Shown: positions 55,796 through 64,000 of the stretch, piece after piece
How positions within the stretch are numbered: position 1 is the first letter of the stretch
Layout: each line of letters starts with the position of its first letter
Source of the DNA: Aquimarina macrocephali JAMB N27
GTDB lineage: Bacteria > Bacteroidota > Bacteroidia > Flavobacteriales > Flavobacteriaceae
Length of the DNA: 64,000 bases
Direction: 5' to 3'
NCBI RefSeq assembly: GCF_000520995.1
Contig: NZ_JACA01000034.1
Coordinates: 62,001 to 126,000, forward strand
Translations under genes and position numbers: made by a program
The notes under the pieces: model-generated
Database searches by the model: none
What the model was told of the DNA's origin: nothing
Seen by the model: only the letters and a program-made list of their open reading frames with translations

Positions 55796-56967
55796 CCAAA
55801 AGCCCGCCTATTCGCAAAGAACAAAGCTCCTCATTTCGAGGGGCTTTGCGTGCTAGTGGGGTCATGGCTTTTGCAGGATTAGGTGATGCCGTTCTATATC
55901 CTGTACTTCCCATTTATGGTAAAGAATTAGGGTTTTCAGTATTCTTTATTGGTGTGTTGTTATCGGTAAACCGTTTCGTAAGAATTATTGCAAACACATC
56001 TATTGCAAATTGGGTACACCAAATCGGAATCCGAAAAATGCTGATTATCACTGCAACACTAGCTACTCTAACCACTTTTCTATATGGACTGAAATTAGGT
56101 TTAATTTCTTTTCTACTAGCAAGAATTTTTTGGGGACTAAGTTATTCCGGGTTAAAAACTTCTACTTTATGCTACGCCTCGCAAGCTAAAGAAAAATCTG
56201 GCTTAGTATTCGGATTATCGCAAAGTATCAAATCATTAGGGGCATTATTCGTACTTTGGTTTGGACCAATAGTCATTGGTGAATTTGGTATTCAAAATGG
56301 GCTGTTTAGCATAGCTTCAATCAGTCTGTTGGGTATACTTTTAGCGTATTCATTACCAAAAATTGAACCCGAGGCAAAAAACGAGGTAGTAAAAACAAGC
56401 CTCACTTTTTATCCAAATACCATCAACTTGTTGGTCTTTATAGTATCTGTTTCAATAGATGGTATTTTAGTAGTATCTCTATCGTATTTATTATCTGGAA
56501 ACATGGTCAATTCAAATGAGTTGCTTGGTTATGTGGCGTTTTATTTATTATTAAAACGATTATTTACCTTATTGTTTTCTATAATTGGAGGGGTTCTCTC
56601 CATACGTTTTCGGCCATTATTCTTATTTTCAATTTCAATTAGTATTTGTTTATTAGCAATGGCATTGATTGCATTTGATATTACTATTTTGGGCATTATT
56701 CTAGCCTTTTTATTTAATACAATTGTGGTTACTTTTTCACCTCTTATTGCAATAAAGAACTCACAAAATAAAGATAATTCCTTACAGGCAATTTCTAGTG
56801 TAAGTACATGGTGGGATATAGGTGCTGCCGTTGGTGCATTTATCGGAATCTACGCCATTGAGTTTATTGGAATACAAAACCTATATTTATCTTTGTGTAT
56901 AACAGGAACAATTTTATTCATCAATTTCTCTATAAAAAATGCAAAATCAAGTCGTTCAACTATATAA
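55786..56967 (+). CDS. MFS transporter
   Basis: A 393-residue inner-membrane carrier with about 12 hydrophobic segments. MAFAGLGDAVLYPVLPIYG begins the first helix and NRFVRIIANTSIANWVH follows in the loop 2-3 region of MFS proteins. Start overlaps the CC-rich peptide stop by 10 nt (translational coupling) and its 3' end overlaps the sigma gene by 29 nt. The substrate is unknown; an efflux role for a metalloid or small toxic product is suggested by the cysteine-rich neighbours. A later ATG (55867) cannot be excluded. Confidence 0.85.
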   Translation: MLLTKSPPIRKEQSSSFRGALRASGVMAFAGLGDAVLYPVLPIYGKELGFSVFFIGVLLSVNRFVRIIANTSIANWVHQIGIRKMLIITATLATLTTFLYGLKLGLISFLLARIFWGLSYSGLKTSTLCYASQAKEKSGLVFGLSQSIKSLGALFVLWFGPIVIGEFGIQNGLFSIASISLLGILLAYSLPKIEPEAKNEVVKTSLTFYPNTINLLVFIVSVSIDGILVVSLSYLLSGNMVNSNELLGYVAFYLLLKRLFTLLFSIIGGVLSIRFRPLFLFSISISICLLAMALIAFDITILGIILAFLFNTIVVTFSPLIAIKNSQNKDNSLQAISSVSTWWDIGAAVGAFIGIYAIEFIGIQNLYLSLCITGTILFINFSIKNAKSSRSTI

Positions 56968-57478
56968 TCCATTATTAGGCTACGTTAAAAAGCGTGTTCG
57001 CAATCAGGAAGACGCCGAAGATTTAACCCAAGATGTATTTTTGAAATTATCCAAATCGAATAGTAATGGTGTCGACAACCTTAAAAATTGGGTATATACT
57101 ATAGCCAAAAATACAATTACCGATTACTACAGAAAAAAACAGTTGCAAACAAATACTATTGAAGAGGATACATTTTTCGATTACGACACCGATAATGATG
57201 CTGGGATAGCGCTTGGCAAATGTGTAAATTCTTTTGTCAATCAATTACCAGAAGAGTATCGAGAATTAATGATCTTATCTGAGATAAAGGAAATACCACA
57301 AAAAGAGATCGCCGAACAGCTTAATATGAATTATGTCACGGTACGCTCTAAAATTCAACGTGGGAGAAAAAAGCTTAAAGAATTATTTGAAGGTTGTTGT
57401 ACTATCCTACAAGGCGGAAAAGGAAGTATTCTGGACTATGAATCAAAAACCGGAAGTAATAAGAAATCATCCTGTTAA
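56939..57478 (+). CDS. sigZ: SigZ-like ECF RNA polymerase sigma factor with C-terminal cysteines
   Basis: A 179-residue sigma factor. Region 2 reads NQEDAEDLTQDVFLKLSKS (22-40) with WVYTIAKNTITDYYRKK (51-67), and region 4 reads EIPQKEIAEQLNMNYVTVRSKIQRGRKKLKELF. The tail has GCC (152-154), DYESK and a terminal Cys179, plus Cys95 in the linker; the GCC then DY pattern recalls B. subtilis SigZ. No anti-sigma gene is adjacent, so the cysteines may sense redox or metal directly (inference). It is the last gene of the cluster and would recognise the two TGCATCA/CGTCTTA promoters. Confidence 0.87.
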   Translation: MQNQVVQLYNPLLGYVKKRVRNQEDAEDLTQDVFLKLSKSNSNGVDNLKNWVYTIAKNTITDYYRKKQLQTNTIEEDTFFDYDTDNDAGIALGKCVNSFVNQLPEEYRELMILSEIKEIPQKEIAEQLNMNYVTVRSKIQRGRKKLKELFEGCCTILQGGKGSILDYESKTGSNKKSSC

Positions 57479-57560
57479 CACTAATCCTTTTCATTACTTC
57501 TCAAACCACTTTTTAACCACTCATAATATACCTCAGTATCTGTATGTTTTTATTAAAATT

Positions 57561-58259
57561 TTAATTGATATTAGTATTAAATAAATATCCTATAAATGCT
57601 GTTAATCCCATTGCGAGTGTTCCCCAAAAAGTAATACGGAAAACTGCTTTTACCGGATTAGACCCTCCTGTTAGAGCAGCTACTATACCTAGTATTGCTA
57701 AAAATAAAATAGCAAAAATATATTGTATGTATTCCATTAAATTTAAAGGTGCTATAAATGCAACAATAACAGGAAAGAGACCTCCCACCGTAAAAGCAAT
57801 TCCAGAAGAAAAAGCTGCTTGTAGTGGTTTTGCTTCTGTCATCTCTGTAATTCCTAACTCATCCCTTGCATGTGCTTCAAGCGCATTGTGCGCTGTTAGT
57901 TGTTTAGCAACTTCTAATGCTGTTTCTTTATTTAGACCTCTTTCTTCATAGATTTCAGAAAGTTCTATGAGTTCCTGCTCTGGTGCATCTATTAATTCTT
58001 GCCTCTCCCGTGCGAGGTCAGATTTTTCTATATCTGTTTGGGAGCTTACCGATACATATTCTCCTGCTGCCATTGACAATGCACCAGCAACTAGACCAGC
58101 CACTCCTGCTAGTAGTATAGGGTCACGAGTGCTACTTGCTGCCGCAACACCTATAATAATACTTGCTGTAGATAAAATACCGTCATTGGCTCCCAAAACT
58201 CCAGCTCTAAGCCAACCACTACGCGTTATATAATGTTTTTCTATTATTTTCTCATCCAT
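57561..58259 (-). CDS. VIT1/CCC1-family metal transporter
   Basis: A 232-residue inner-membrane protein. The family opening HYITRSGWLRAGVLGANDG is clear, followed by hydrophobic helices, a cytoplasmic metal-binding segment (about 85-150, with ERQELIDAPEQELIELSEIY and the Glu-rich EIYEERG), and GGLFPVIVAFI near the end of the helices. Family members carry Fe or Mn out of the cytoplasm or into compartments. It is the last gene of the metal efflux operon, 2 bp after the adaptor gene, and points convergently at sigZ. Confidence 0.92.
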   Translation of the reverse strand: MDEKIIEKHYITRSGWLRAGVLGANDGILSTASIIIGVAAASSTRDPILLAGVAGLVAGALSMAAGEYVSVSSQTDIEKSDLARERQELIDAPEQELIELSEIYEERGLNKETALEVAKQLTAHNALEAHARDELGITEMTEAKPLQAAFSSGIAFTVGGLFPVIVAFIAPLNLMEYIQYIFAILFLAILGIVAALTGGSNPVKAVFRITFWGTLAMGLTAFIGYLFNTNIN

Positions 58260-58261
58260 GA

Positions 58262-59398
58262 TTATTCTCCTATTAAATTAAATACTCCTTTAGTCAAAAA
58301 CTGTGTATTAGATTTAAAAATAGCTTTATTTTCTATAACCGAAAAACCATCATAAGTTTCTTTAACCACAACTTTTTCTTGATGGAAATAGTACGTATCT
58401 CCATCTTTTTTATCTAAAACTAAGATGTAAAGAACTTCATCAACAACAATAATAGCCTCACTTGGTAACGCTTTTGCGAAAGTAGAATCTGTAATAACAG
58501 TAGCTTCGACAAACATTCCTGTCAAGAAATTATGACTAGATTCGTTCTCCAAATGTCCATGTACTTTAATCGTTCTGTTGTCTTCAATTACAGTACCTAC
58601 AAGGTGTACTTGGGCTTTAAATGTTTCTGTTGAAACTTCTGGGATTTTGAAATCGATCTTTTGTCCTTTTTTAATTTTCATTATATCCTTTTCAAAAACA
58701 GAAAGTTCTAAATGTATATGGTCATTATCTATAATTTCCAAAATTTCAGTAGCAGGTGAAACATAAGATCCTTTTGTTACATTTACCTTTGTAATACTAC
58801 CAGAAATAGGTGCGTAAATGCTTACAATAGAACTAATTGTTCCTGCTCGCACTGCTGCTGGTGATATGTTAAGCATTCTTAATTGCTTGTCTAAGCCTGT
58901 ATGTCTGGCAACTGCTGTTTTGTATTCGCTTTCTGCTTTTAAATAACTCTTCTGAGATGTGATATTTTCGGCTTTCATTGTTACCTGTCTGTCATATTCT
59001 GCCTTTAAATAGGCAAGCTGCTCATTGATTTCCATATACTGTTGCTGCAAGTTCACAAACTCTGGGTTTTCAATTGTTACGAGTGCTTGCCCCTTACGTA
59101 CTTTATCACCTATAAGTAATGGTGTAGTTTTGATATACCCACCCATTGTAGAATTTATGACGGCTCTATTTTCTGGTGGAACATCAATCATTCCGTTAAC
59201 ATTAACAGCAACAGGGAATGGTTTTTCTTCAAGACTTCCCAACTCCATTTTACTTTGTTCAAATTGTGCTTGAGTAACTTGGATTCCATCCATTATCTCT
59301 TCGCTTTCATCCTTATCCGATTGATTATTCTTTTCACTACAACTAAATAGGGTGAAAACAAGACTTAGCGGTACTATTTTATATAGGTTACGTTTCAT
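58262..59398 (-). CDS. RND efflux periplasmic adaptor (HlyD/CusB-type) lipoprotein
   Basis: A 378-residue lipoprotein (TLFSC, Cys20). It has the adaptor order: barrel-sandwich half (VNVNGMIDVPPENRAVI, GGYIKTTPLLIGDKVRKGQ), a coiled-coil hairpin (about 115-175), second lipoyl half (APISGSITKVNVTKGSYVS) and beta-barrel/membrane-proximal domain. It links the inner-membrane pump to the outer-membrane channel. Gap of 10 bp after the pump gene. A metal-binding N-terminal Met/His motif is not evident. Confidence 0.94.
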   Translation of the reverse strand: MKRNLYKIVPLSLVFTLFSCSEKNNQSDKDESEEIMDGIQVTQAQFEQSKMELGSLEEKPFPVAVNVNGMIDVPPENRAVINSTMGGYIKTTPLLIGDKVRKGQALVTIENPEFVNLQQQYMEINEQLAYLKAEYDRQVTMKAENITSQKSYLKAESEYKTAVARHTGLDKQLRMLNISPAAVRAGTISSIVSIYAPISGSITKVNVTKGSYVSPATEILEIIDNDHIHLELSVFEKDIMKIKKGQKIDFKIPEVSTETFKAQVHLVGTVIEDNRTIKVHGHLENESSHNFLTGMFVEATVITDSTFAKALPSEAIIVVDEVLYILVLDKKDGDTYYFHQEKVVVKETYDGFSVIENKAIFKSNTQFLTKGVFNLIGE

Positions 59399-59408
59399 AA
59401 CGTTGTGT

Positions 59409-62400
59409 TTATAAGGTTAGGTAATTAATAGCGATAACGGTTTGATTATAGTCATTGAGCTTATCCAGATAACTCAACTTTATTTCGTAAGCACTTTCTA
59501 AACTTTGGATGTATTGATAGAAATCAATCTCTCCATTTCTGAAACTACCATTAGCCGTTTTTAAAATTTCTTCTGAAAGTGCCTCGCCTTCATTTTCATA
59601 ATAATTCAATGCTTCTTGAAGCTGGATCAACTCTGTTTTAAGGGTTCTGAATTTTGTGTTCAACCGAATTTCATATTCGTTAGATTCAGCTATTGCAATA
59701 TCTTCCGCAATTCTCGCTGCTTTAATTTGTGATGATTGACCACCAAAAAATATTGGTATTTTCAAACCTAATTGGTATCCATAAAGGCTTCCATTTACTT
59801 CTGAATTGGTGCCTTGAAAATAGTTAAAACTTATATCTGGTAGTAGTTCCTGCTTTTTAAAACGATGCTCTGCTTGTAGTAGAGAGATTCTGTTTTGGTA
59901 ATATCCAATTTCTGCAATTCCATCAATATCCAAAGTATACATTGTTACTTTAAGCAATGCTTCATTAGCGATAACTATAGCTTCATCTACTTGAATTACT
60001 TTTAATAAGTTACCATAGGCTATTGCTACATCATTTTGTGCTTGTTCGTATTTAAGGTTGATTTGTTTTTGCTTAGATGCTGCTGTGATTTTCTCTAGAT
60101 AGTTGGTTTCTCCTAATTCAAAACGTCTTGCAGCTACTTTAGAAAAGTTAGTATACAAACTATCCAATCTTTTATAAACGTTTTCTTTTTCTCTAACGAT
60201 TTGATATTCATAATAAGCAGCTGTCACTTTGCGTTCTATTCCTTTTTTCTGAACATCATAACTACTTGAAACAACACCGTAGCGAGCTTGATTTACTTTC
60301 TTTTCAGAGAAATAAACTGTCGGAAACCTGAAATCTTGTTGAATTCCAAATACTCTCAAAGGTTTATTATTTAAAGCCAAATTGTTCTCATCAAACTCGT
60401 AATAAACCAGTGTTTTATCAAAACTGAATGCACTATTTATTAGTGCATCAGATTGTTCTACTTGTAACGCACTAGCTTTTAATCCTGCATTATTTTCAAT
60501 AGCTAGAGGGACTAATTCTTTTAGGGTCTTAGCATCTTGTTGCCCTTTTACATTCATAGAAAACAACAATGCTATAACACTCAAACCTTTTACAGTAATC
60601 TTACTAGAACTTTTTTTCTTTACAATAGGTATATTTAAATATGCATAGAGTACTGGCAAAACTACTAAAGTCAACAACGTAGCAGTAATTAATCCTCCTA
60701 TAACAACAGTTGCTAGTGGTCGTTGCACTTCGGCTCCTGCATTTGTTGAAATAGCCATAGGCAAGAATCCTAATGCTGCCGCAGATGCGGTTAATAATAC
60801 AGCTCTCAATCTGTCTTTTGTTCCTTGTTTTATTAAGGCTTCCATACTTTCAAATTCTTTCTTTTGTAATTCCTTAAAGTGTTCGATCAATACAATACCA
60901 TTAAGTACTGCAATACCGAAAAGTGCGATAAAACCAACTCCTGCCGATATACTAAATGGTAGATCACGAATCCACAATAATAACACACCACCAACCGCAG
61001 CGAGAGGAATTGCAGAATAAATCATCAATGCTTCTTTTACAGATTTGAATGCGAAATACAACAACACGAATATTAGGATTAGTGCAATAGGTACTGCAAC
61101 CATCAATCTTGATTTAGCACTTTGTAAATTCTCAAACTGACCACCATACGTGATAGAATATCCAACAGGTAATTTTATATTTTCGTTTATCAATCCTTGT
61201 ACGTCATCTACCACAGATTGCAAATCACGATTACGTACATTTATACCAACTACGATTCTACGTCTGGTATCATCGCGAGATATTTTTGCAGCTCCTTTTT
61301 TATAACTGATATCTGCCAATTCACTTAAAGGGATCTTTCTACCTGAAGGCAAATCTATATAGAGATTTTTTAGATTGTCTATGTCTTGACGTTTCTGTTT
61401 ATCCAGCCTCACAACTAAATCAAAACGTTTTTCGCCTTCAAAAACACTACCTGCGGATTTCCCTGCAAAACCCATAGATACCATATCATTAAGCTCTTGA
61501 ATATTAAGTCCATATCTGGCAATTTTTGCTCTATTGTACTGTACGCTCATTTCAGGCAATCCGGCTATTTTCTCGACAGAAATATCTGCGGCTCCAGGTA
61601 CATTTTTAATTAAAGCACCAATCTCACTTCCTTTCTTAGCTAGTATATCTAAATTATCCCCAAAAATCTTAATAGCTATATCGGCACGTACTCCCGTGAT
61701 TAGTTCATTAAACCTCATCTCAATAGGTTGCGTAAACTCTACTTCCATTCCTGGAATTATCGCCAATGCTTCTTTAAACTTATCTGCCAGTTCATCTTTG
61801 GATGAAGCAGACGTCCATTCGCCTTTAGGTTTTAGAACAATAATTACATCACTCTCTTCCATAGACATTGGATCCGTAGGCACTTCGGCAGCACCAATAC
61901 GAGTAACTACTTGTTTTACTTCTGGAAATTCTTTTAGAAGTATCTTCTCTATTTCTGTAGTGATTTTTACCGTATTACTCAATGAAGTTCCTGTTTTTAG
62001 AACAGGCTGAATAACAAAATCTCCTTCATCTAAGGTTGGTACAAACTCACCACCCATCGTTGTATATAAATAAAGTGAAATAGCCAAAAGTGTTATCGCG
62101 ATTCCTAACACTAACTTCTTACTTTGTAATGCCCAATGGATAATTGGCGCATACATTTTGTTGAGCCATTTCATTAATCGTACTGAGATATTTTTATCGG
62201 TGGCTCTTGATGGTTTTAAGAATATCGATGCTACTACAGGAACGTATGTAAAACAAAGAATCATTGCGCCAATAAGTGCAAAACTGAACGTTAATGCCAT
62301 TGGTTTAAACATCTTACCTTCGACACCGCTTAGCGATAAAATCGGGATGAATACAATCAAAATAATAAGCTGTCCAAAGATGGCTGAGCTCATCATTTTT

Positions 62401-63764
62401 GATGCTCCAGAAAATGTAATCTCATCTTTTAATTCTTGTTGTTCTGCTTTCTCACTTCGGCTAAGTTTAGTATGAAATCCAGCGTTAATCTCATCCTTCT
62501 TTTGTGTGATTTGAAAAGCTATGAATTCTACAATAATTACTGCACCATCAATGATAATTCCAAAGTCAATAGCTCCCAAACTCATCAAATTGGCATCTAC
62601 ACCAAAGATGTACATTAAAGATAGGGCAAAGAGCAAACACAATGGAATAACTGATGCTACGACTAGTCCAGATCTGAAATTACCCAAGAGCAAGACTACA
62701 ACAAAAATTACAATCAAACATCCAAGAATTAAGTTCTCTGAAACAGTAAAAGTCGTTTTTGCTATCAATTCACTACGATCAAGAAAAGCATTAATATAAA
62801 CGCCTTCTGGTAGTGATTTTGAGATTTCCGCAACCCGTTCTTTTACCGCTTCAATTACTTTCTTAGAATTTGCATCTTTAAGCATCATAACTTGCCCTAA
62901 CACTTTTTCACCTTCGCCATTACCTGTAATAGCACCAAATCGAGTAGCGCTTCCGAAACCTACTTTTGCAACATCTTTAATATAGATAGGTACACCATCT
63001 TCGTTTTTAACAACAATAGTATTTATATCTTCTAGTGATGAAACAAGGCCTTCTCCACGAATAAAAAATGCTTGGTTAACTTTCTCAATATAACCACCTC
63101 CAGAAACACTATTATTCATTTCTAATGCTGTAAAAATCTCACGTGCTGTAATGTTCATAGCATTGAGTTTTTCTGTATTTATAGCAACTTCATATTGTTT
63201 CAAGAAACCACCCCAGGTATTGACTTCTACTACACCAGTAATGCCTGAGAGTTGTCGTTTTACTACCCAATCTTGTATGGTTCTTAGGTCTTCTGCATTG
63301 TACTTGTCCTTAAACTCTGGTTTTACATCAAGGATGTATTGATAGATTTCTCCTAAACCTGTGGTAATTGGTCCCATCTCTGGTGTCCCAAACCCTTCAG
63401 GAATTTTCTCTGATGCTGACTTTATTTTTTCGGCAATAAGTTGTCTGGGTAAAAAGGTTCCCATATCGTCTTCAAAAACAATGGTCACTACTGATAGTCC
63501 AAATTTTGAAATAGAACGAATCTCCAACACCCCTGGTAAATTTGCCATTTCTAGCTCTACAGGATAGGTAATGAATTGCTCCATATCTTGGGTAGAAAGA
63601 TTACGCGAAGTTGTGATAACTTGTACCTGATTGTTTGTAACATCTGGTACTGCGCCAATAGGAATTTGTGATAATGAGTACAACCCAAATCCTATAATGA
63701 AGGTTGTAAATAAAAGAACAACAAATTTGTTCTTAATACTAAAATTGATAATATATGATAACAT
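59409..63764 (-). CDS. Heavy-metal efflux RND pump (CusA/CzcA family) fused to a TolC-like outer-membrane factor
   Basis: A 1451-residue fusion. Residues 1-1045 are an HME-RND pump: opening FSIKNKFVVLLFTTF, porter signature VPDVTNNQVQVITTS, and transmembrane-4 charge relay DFGIIIDGAVIIVEF (400-414), the DFG-x3-DGA-x3-VE form typical of divalent-cation pumps rather than Cu/Ag pumps. A linker with a lysine-rich hydrophobic segment (KITVKGLSVIALLFSMNVKG, about 1055-1074) leads into a TolC-like domain (about 1080-1451). The internal segment resembles a relic signal peptide. Pump-channel fusions of this size are known in Bacteroidota. Metal likely Co, Zn, Cd or Ni (inference). Confidence 0.93.
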   Translation of the reverse strand: MLSYIINFSIKNKFVVLLFTTFIIGFGLYSLSQIPIGAVPDVTNNQVQVITTSRNLSTQDMEQFITYPVELEMANLPGVLEIRSISKFGLSVVTIVFEDDMGTFLPRQLIAEKIKSASEKIPEGFGTPEMGPITTGLGEIYQYILDVKPEFKDKYNAEDLRTIQDWVVKRQLSGITGVVEVNTWGGFLKQYEVAINTEKLNAMNITAREIFTALEMNNSVSGGGYIEKVNQAFFIRGEGLVSSLEDINTIVVKNEDGVPIYIKDVAKVGFGSATRFGAITGNGEGEKVLGQVMMLKDANSKKVIEAVKERVAEISKSLPEGVYINAFLDRSELIAKTTFTVSENLILGCLIVIFVVVLLLGNFRSGLVVASVIPLCLLFALSLMYIFGVDANLMSLGAIDFGIIIDGAVIIVEFIAFQITQKKDEINAGFHTKLSRSEKAEQQELKDEITFSGASKMMSSAIFGQLIILIVFIPILSLSGVEGKMFKPMALTFSFALIGAMILCFTYVPVVASIFLKPSRATDKNISVRLMKWLNKMYAPIIHWALQSKKLVLGIAITLLAISLYLYTTMGGEFVPTLDEGDFVIQPVLKTGTSLSNTVKITTEIEKILLKEFPEVKQVVTRIGAAEVPTDPMSMEESDVIIVLKPKGEWTSASSKDELADKFKEALAIIPGMEVEFTQPIEMRFNELITGVRADIAIKIFGDNLDILAKKGSEIGALIKNVPGAADISVEKIAGLPEMSVQYNRAKIARYGLNIQELNDMVSMGFAGKSAGSVFEGEKRFDLVVRLDKQKRQDIDNLKNLYIDLPSGRKIPLSELADISYKKGAAKISRDDTRRRIVVGINVRNRDLQSVVDDVQGLINENIKLPVGYSITYGGQFENLQSAKSRLMVAVPIALILIFVLLYFAFKSVKEALMIYSAIPLAAVGGVLLLWIRDLPFSISAGVGFIALFGIAVLNGIVLIEHFKELQKKEFESMEALIKQGTKDRLRAVLLTASAAALGFLPMAISTNAGAEVQRPLATVVIGGLITATLLTLVVLPVLYAYLNIPIVKKKSSSKITVKGLSVIALLFSMNVKGQQDAKTLKELVPLAIENNAGLKASALQVEQSDALINSAFSFDKTLVYYEFDENNLALNNKPLRVFGIQQDFRFPTVYFSEKKVNQARYGVVSSSYDVQKKGIERKVTAAYYEYQIVREKENVYKRLDSLYTNFSKVAARRFELGETNYLEKITAASKQKQINLKYEQAQNDVAIAYGNLLKVIQVDEAIVIANEALLKVTMYTLDIDGIAEIGYYQNRISLLQAEHRFKKQELLPDISFNYFQGTNSEVNGSLYGYQLGLKIPIFFGGQSSQIKAARIAEDIAIAESNEYEIRLNTKFRTLKTELIQLQEALNYYENEGEALSEEILKTANGSFRNGEIDFYQYIQSLESAYEIKLSYLDKLNDYNQTVIAINYLTL

Positions 63765-63794
63765 AATTCATAATGGTATAAATATGATTACATC

Positions 63795-63810
63795 ATCGTG
63801 TATACACGAT
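63795..63810. promoter_or_regulatory. 16-bp perfect palindrome upstream of the metal efflux pump
   Basis: ATCGTGTATACACGAT is a perfect palindrome 31 bp upstream of the pump ATG. It has no T-run, so an operator for a metal-responsive repressor is more likely than a terminator. No regulator gene is visible in this part of the window. Confidence 0.45.
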
Positions 63811-63840
63811 AACATTAATGGATAAAACCTATAAAATGAA

Positions 63841-64000
63841 TTATGCTTGCCGTGGTGGTTGAAAGATTCCTGACAGATGACAATTGTAGTCAGGAGATTG
63901 ATAGAAAAAGATAGTAGAAGAGTTTCTTTGCTCCTCTATTTTTTTATAATCATTCTTATTGTAATTGATAACTAAAGCCAGGAAAGAATTTGTATGTCCT
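63841..64000 (-). CDS. Partial C-terminus of a small protein upstream of the metal pump (cut by the window edge)
   Basis: An open frame from the window edge to a TAA at 63841, giving the last 52 residues: HTNSFLALVINYNKND, then KKIEEQRNSSTIFFYQSPDY and the end NCHLSGIFQPPRQA. The other two minus-strand frames close quickly. Short exported proteins ending in a PP-containing tail often precede RND metal pumps in Bacteroidota. Family not assigned because the N-terminus is missing. It is transcribed leftward toward the pump (76-bp gap). Confidence 0.6.
   Translation of the reverse strand, partial: GHTNSFLALVINYNKNDYKKIEEQRNSSTIFFYQSPDYNCHLSGIFQPPRQA

Noticed and set aside
62158..62475. 105-aa plus-strand ORF opposite the RND pump
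   Set aside because: A shadow of the pump reading frame without a recognised domain.
1..64000. CRISPR array, tRNA, rRNA, phage or transposase genes
   Set aside because: No regularly spaced repeats, tRNA-like cloverleaf, rRNA segment or transposase-like protein was seen.

Overview
The window (AT-rich, dense, short intergenic gaps) looks like a chromosomal segment of a marine member of the Flavobacteriaceae (Bacteroidota). The main evidence is a SusC/SusD pair, many short lipoprotein signals, LytS/LytTR regulation, FG-GAP and discoidin proteins, and a SulP-carbonic anhydrase operon. An Aquimarina-like genus is only a guess. No rRNA, tRNA, CRISPR array, phage or transposase gene was seen.

Layout. 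(1) 52-3139: leftward operon SulP anion transporter, Usp protein and beta-carbonic anhydrase, probably bicarbonate uptake and interconversion. (2) 3293-5085: small acidic membrane protein and TetR regulator (translationally coupled), then an ECF sigma factor. (3) 5447-8292: small lipoprotein, TPR lipoprotein-type histidine kinase and response regulator, behind a leader with competing stems. (4) 8293-9880: mostly non-coding, with two doubtful small ORFs and a strong hairpin terminator.

(5) 9880-52085: about 42 kb of leftward genes forming a large polysaccharide utilization locus whose enzyme set fits protein N-glycans. It has four GH92 alpha-mannosidases, two GH29 alpha-fucosidases, a GH20 hexosaminidase, a glycosylasparaginase (cuts GlcNAc-Asn), a cytoplasmic GH130 phosphorylase (Man-GlcNAc type), a GHL10-like TIM-barrel protein, a CBM9-like protein, one SusC/SusD pair with an FG-GAP protein, MFS and SSS transporters, a ROK kinase and a NagB/PIG-L fusion. 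Exported enzymes would strip the glycan, transporters import products, and ROK/NagB/GH130 feed mannose and GlcNAc into metabolism. No recognisable endo-glycosidase, PNGase, beta-mannosidase or NagA is present. Embedded in it is a five-gene block of planctomycete-type proteins (PSD1/DUF1553 with CxxCH motifs, DUF1501, a beta-propeller, and two proteins sharing a chitobiase-C/discoidin module with the GH20 next door). A divergent LytS/LytTR pair (52226-54012) is the likely regulator.

(6) 54104-57478: rightward flavoprotein, tiny CC-rich peptide, MFS exporter and SigZ-like sigma factor. Two near-identical promoter-like sequences (TGCATCA, 14-nt spacer, CGTCTTA) precede the flavoprotein and the peptide, so this looks like a self-contained sigma regulon with cysteine-rich products; this is the best candidate for an undescribed system. 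(7) 57561-64000: leftward heavy-metal efflux operon: a partial gene at the window edge, an RND pump fused to a TolC-like domain, an adaptor lipoprotein and a VIT1/CCC1 transporter.
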